A stretch of 64,000 bases of DNA, taken from assembly GCA_024637115.1 (NCBI GenBank), contig JAGXFU010000013.1:62001-126000 (forward strand), in the 5' to 3' direction. The position numbers and the translations under genes are program-made. The DNA comes from Actinomycetes bacterium (GTDB lineage Bacteria > Actinomycetota > Coriobacteriia > Anaerosomatales > JAGXFU01). The notes below the pieces were generated by a model. It saw only the letters and a list, made by a program, of their open reading frames with translations, was not told the DNA's origin and ran no database searches. The number at the start of each line of letters is the position of its first letter. The first letter of the stretch is position 1. Shown piece after piece: positions 61,454-64,000 of this stretch.

Positions 61454-62500
61454 CTAGACACCAACGAGCGTCTGAAGGCGGGCGAGCATCGCGTCAACGT
61501 CGCCGGGCTCACTGTCCCACGAGGTAACCCATCGCACTTCGCCCTCAGCTTCATCCCAGGTGTAGAAGCGGAACTCATCTTGCAGCGGCGCGATCACCTC
61601 ACGTGGCAGCACCGCAAACACCTCATTTGCCTGGACGGCGCGGGTCACCCGCACTCCGGGAATGCGCTGGGCGCCCTCGGCTATCCGTCGTGCCATCGCG
61701 TTGGCATGAGCAGCGAGCTGCAGCCACAGACCGTGGTCGAGCATCCCCTCGAACTGAGCCCCCACGTAACGCAGTTTGCTCGCAAGTTGTGTGGCCTGCT
61801 TGCGCATATATGGGGCAACCTCGTTGCGCGCGTTGCCAAAGAACAGCACGACCTCTCCCATAAGCATGCCGTTCTTGGTTCCGCCAAAACACAACACATC
61901 AACGCCGGCATCCACCGTGAACTCCCTCACCGGCACGCCCAGGAACGCGGCAGCATTCGCTAGTCTCGCGCCGTCCATGTGTACGACCATGCCGTGCTCG
62001 TGCGCGATGTCGGCGAGAGCTCGCACCTCGGCTGCGGTGTAGACGGTGCCGTACTCGGTGGCCTGGGAGATCGAGATGACCCGGGGCTGTGCATGATGCT
62101 CATTGCCAAAGCCAGTCAGATGCGGTCGAACAAGATCAAGAGTGAGCTTCCCGTCGGACGTGGCGACCGGCACGATCTTGATTCCTGCAACACGCTCCGG
62201 AGCCGCACACTCATCACTGTTGATATGTGCAGTCTCAGGGCAGATGACTGAGTCCCAGGGACGACACAGTGAGCCCAGGGCTATCACGTTCGCCCCGGTG
62301 CCCGTCAGCGCAAAGTACACATCGGTATGTGCACCGAATAGTGTCCGGAGCGAGTCTGACGCTCGCTCGCACCATGGATCGGCACCGTATGCAGCTGCAT
62401 GGCCGCTATTTGCCTGCGTGACCGCCTCGAGCATGCGAGGGTGTGCTCCAGACTGATTGTCCGAGCCGAATCCTCTGCCGGTAGCGCGCTTCTCATTCAC
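61454..62500 (-). CDS. Threonine aldolase family PLP enzyme
   Basis: The 348-residue protein belongs to the beta-eliminating lyase / low-specificity threonine aldolase group. It has the N-terminal segment FGSDNQSGAHPRMLEAV, the stacking region ALTGTGANVIALGS, the cofactor Asp in VVHMDGARLANAAAFLG and the PLP lysine in CFGGTKNGML. It cleaves threonine or related beta-hydroxy amino acids to glycine and an aldehyde. It overlaps the desulfhydrase-like gene by 4 bp, so two amino-acid-degrading PLP enzymes are coupled. Confidence 0.87.
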   Translation of the reverse strand: MNEKRATGRGFGSDNQSGAHPRMLEAVTQANSGHAAAYGADPWCERASDSLRTLFGAHTDVYFALTGTGANVIALGSLCRPWDSVICPETAHINSDECAAPERVAGIKIVPVATSDGKLTLDLVRPHLTGFGNEHHAQPRVISISQATEYGTVYTAAEVRALADIAHEHGMVVHMDGARLANAAAFLGVPVREFTVDAGVDVLCFGGTKNGMLMGEVVLFFGNARNEVAPYMRKQATQLASKLRYVGAQFEGMLDHGLWLQLAAHANAMARRIAEGAQRIPGVRVTRAVQANEVFAVLPREVIAPLQDEFRFYTWDEAEGEVRWVTSWDSEPGDVDAMLARLQTLVGV

Positions 62501-63591
62501 TCGCTGTCCCCTCCCGCAATCACCGCGTCTGTGGGCATCTCCTCGGGCTCACCATACAGGCGATTGCACTCCGAAATGTACTCGCGCAGCTGTCTTGGCA
62601 GCTCCTCGGCATCACCCGGTGCAGGCATGGGAGCCGAATTGTAGGTGTTCCATAGCAGTACTCGACTCTCACGCAGTCGACCTGCGGCCGCATCGGCGAG
62701 CAAAGCGGCAAACGTTTTGCCAGTGTAAGTGGTCTCAAGTCTGAGCCCCAGATCGCGGGCCATCGAGACAGCATCGAGCGTTTGGGGTGTGACCACACCG
62801 TAGCCCGGCTCGAACCAGTCATCGCGCATCTCGAGCTCGAGATTCTCGAACGCGAGTTCGGGAAAGCCGGGGTCGAACGAACGCAACACTCCCACGGTCT
62901 GCGCGCAGATACGCCGAGCAAAGTCCTCATTCGCGACCTCAGACGGGGTTACCCGAATCGACACGACCCGCGTTGGCAACCCTCGTGCGGCAAAGCCGAC
63001 CGCCAGGCCGACTGCCGTTCCCAGCGTTCCGCCCGTCACATACACGAGGTCCGGCACGTCGTTGCCGACCTCAAACGCGGCGTTGACGTATCCAACTGCA
63101 CCCACACCGCTCGTGCCGCCCATGGGAATCACATACGGCTCCACACCATTGGCGACCGTCAGTGTTTTGCGCACCCCCACCGCCACCCGCGAGCCATCCC
63201 ATCCATCGGCCACGTGCAGGACACTCCCGAGGGCAGCGTGCGCGAGAAGCGTTGCACGCGCGTACGGGGTCGGCGCTTGCGGCGAAAGAACCACATGCGG
63301 CTCAAGGCCAACGGCGCGTGCGTGCACGGCAGTAGCCAACGCATGATTCGATCCGTATGCGCCAAAGGTAATAACGGCCTGTGTGCCCTCCTCAAGCGCC
63401 CTGCCGAGGAGAAACTCAAGCTTTCGAACCTTGTTGCCGCCATAGCGCGGGCTCGTAAGGTCATCGCACTTCACCTCGAGGACGCCCACACCATCCAAAG
63501 ACAGAGCGCGAACCGGGGTGGGAAGGGCACACAGTTCAACCCGGGGCATCGCCGCAGTTCCGGGATAGTGCTCGAACAACGAAATCGGCAT
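62497..63591 (-). CDS. D-cysteine desulfhydrase / ACC deaminase family PLP enzyme
   Basis: The 364-residue protein has fold type II PLP features: KCDDLTSPRYGGNKVRKLEFLLG with the PLP lysine in GGNK, GAYGSNHALATAVHA, and the phosphate-binding VTGGTLGTAVGLAVG. Proteins of this set degrade D-cysteine to pyruvate, ammonia and H2S or act as 1-aminocyclopropane-1-carboxylate deaminases; sequence alone does not decide. It overlaps the threonine aldolase-like gene downstream. Confidence 0.85.
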   Translation of the reverse strand: MPISLFEHYPGTAAMPRVELCALPTPVRALSLDGVGVLEVKCDDLTSPRYGGNKVRKLEFLLGRALEEGTQAVITFGAYGSNHALATAVHARAVGLEPHVVLSPQAPTPYARATLLAHAALGSVLHVADGWDGSRVAVGVRKTLTVANGVEPYVIPMGGTSGVGAVGYVNAAFEVGNDVPDLVYVTGGTLGTAVGLAVGFAARGLPTRVVSIRVTPSEVANEDFARRICAQTVGVLRSFDPGFPELAFENLELEMRDDWFEPGYGVVTPQTLDAVSMARDLGLRLETTYTGKTFAALLADAAAGRLRESRVLLWNTYNSAPMPAPGDAEELPRQLREYISECNRLYGEPEEMPTDAVIAGGDSE

Positions 63592-63682
63592 ATGCCTGAT
63601 CTCCTTGGCAGGTCAGCTAAGTCAACGAGAGTCATCGTATCGCACTACATGGTGACCTCGCACGAGGTGCGCGGTCTGAAAG

Positions 63683-64000
63683 CTAGACACCAAGCCCAAA
63701 TACATGGAATACGAAGATCAGGTAGTACACAGAGATACCGAACAGGATCACCCCGGCAATCCGATTGATTGAGGAGCTGTGCTTCACAAAGAAGTTGACC
63801 ATTGCTCGGCTGAAGGCCGGAGAGACGAGAGAGAACGCAAGCAATGGCGCACCGACACCCAGTCCGTAGAAGATGAAGTTGATCTGATTCGTGAGCTGGT
63901 CTGCAACGGTGCTTGCCCGAATGAAGGCGGCTGTGATGACGGCCGGATTGCACGGAATGACAATCCCGCCAAAGAAGAACCCATACAGGAAAGCCGAGAG
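63683..64000 (-). CDS. Cytochrome c biogenesis protein CcdA, 5' end cut by window edge
   Basis: The minus strand from the window edge is open for 106 codons to a TAG at 63685-63683. The translation begins LSAFLYGFFFGGIVIPCNPAVI, where the PCNP cysteine is the second of the two thiol-transfer cysteines of CcdA, and continues with three more membrane helices (FIFYGLGVGAPLLAFSLV, IAGVILFGISVYYLIFVF). CcdA carries reducing power across the membrane to apocytochromes, which this cytochrome-rich organism needs. The rest of the gene lies beyond the window. Confidence 0.82.
   Translation of the reverse strand, partial: LSAFLYGFFFGGIVIPCNPAVITAAFIRASTVADQLTNQINFIFYGLGVGAPLLAFSLVSPAFSRAMVNFFVKHSSSINRIAGVILFGISVYYLIFVFHVFGLGV

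Overview
The window reads as a high-GC anaerobic actinobacterium, probably a deep Coriobacteriia-type lineage. That placement is inferred from the eno / DivIC / DUF501 / Ppx neighbourhood typical of Actinobacteria, the sigma-70-like promoters, dense ATGA-overlapping operons, many multiheme c-type cytochromes and a complete selenocysteine system. No rRNA, phage, CRISPR array or intact insertion sequence is visible.

Layout. (1) 1-7289, all minus strand: a respiratory operon of a b-type cytochrome and three multiheme cytochromes (7, 13 and 20 heme motifs), followed under its own promoter by a membrane TPR protein and an NHL-repeat protein that runs off the left edge. (2) 7527-10366: a selenium/sulfur-type group (DUF3343 carrier, class V cysteine desulfurase, MogA-like protein) and a LysR regulator. 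(3) 10432-13450: a Fur-family regulator behind a perfect palindromic operator, then an ECF metal transporter CbiM-CbiQ-CbiO. (4) 13447-23069: VapBC with its operator, FprA flavoprotein, rhomboid-TPR protein, polyprenyl synthase, FetAB-like exporter, nitroreductase, DUF523/DUF1722 protein, photolyase, a small Cys protein and a lipoprotein. (5) 23083-34402, the most unusual part: a decayed tRNA-Sec copy, a 15-heme cytochrome, an acidic membrane protein and a two-component system, an intact tRNA-Sec, a paralogous 29-heme cytochrome grown by tandem repeats, a second intact tRNA-Sec, then selB, selA, yedF-like and selD. The selD gene is itself a selenoprotein gene: its reading frame continues upstream through an in-frame TGA, so a normal ORF caller truncates it. 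(6) 34524-48339: an EAL protein, a glycosidase-like/TPR/corrinoid-protein operon, tRNA-Leu, and a housekeeping block (ppx, DUF501, divIC, pyk, a methyltransferase, eno, mazG, a PpiC lipoprotein). (7) 48336-64000: mfd, nth, small membrane and NYN proteins, a second copy of the small Cys protein family, a receiver, a decayed receiver beside a large inverted repeat, Hpt, a large hybrid histidine kinase, a PQQ-type sugar dehydrogenase, two PLP enzymes and a partial CcdA (cytochrome c maturation).

How it fits together. Quinol electrons probably leave through the b-type cytochrome to surface or periplasmic multiheme proteins. The 15- and 29-heme proteins look like a second, signal-regulated pair of heme wires: both promoters carry the same TCTAAG-N17-CTTAGA element with fixed spacing, and an OmpR-type two-component system lies in the first one's operon. 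Each of these cytochromes starts beside a tRNA-Sec copy (one decayed, one intact), so selenocysteine tRNA duplication and cytochrome duplication happened together. Functions are read from motifs and context; no database search was possible.
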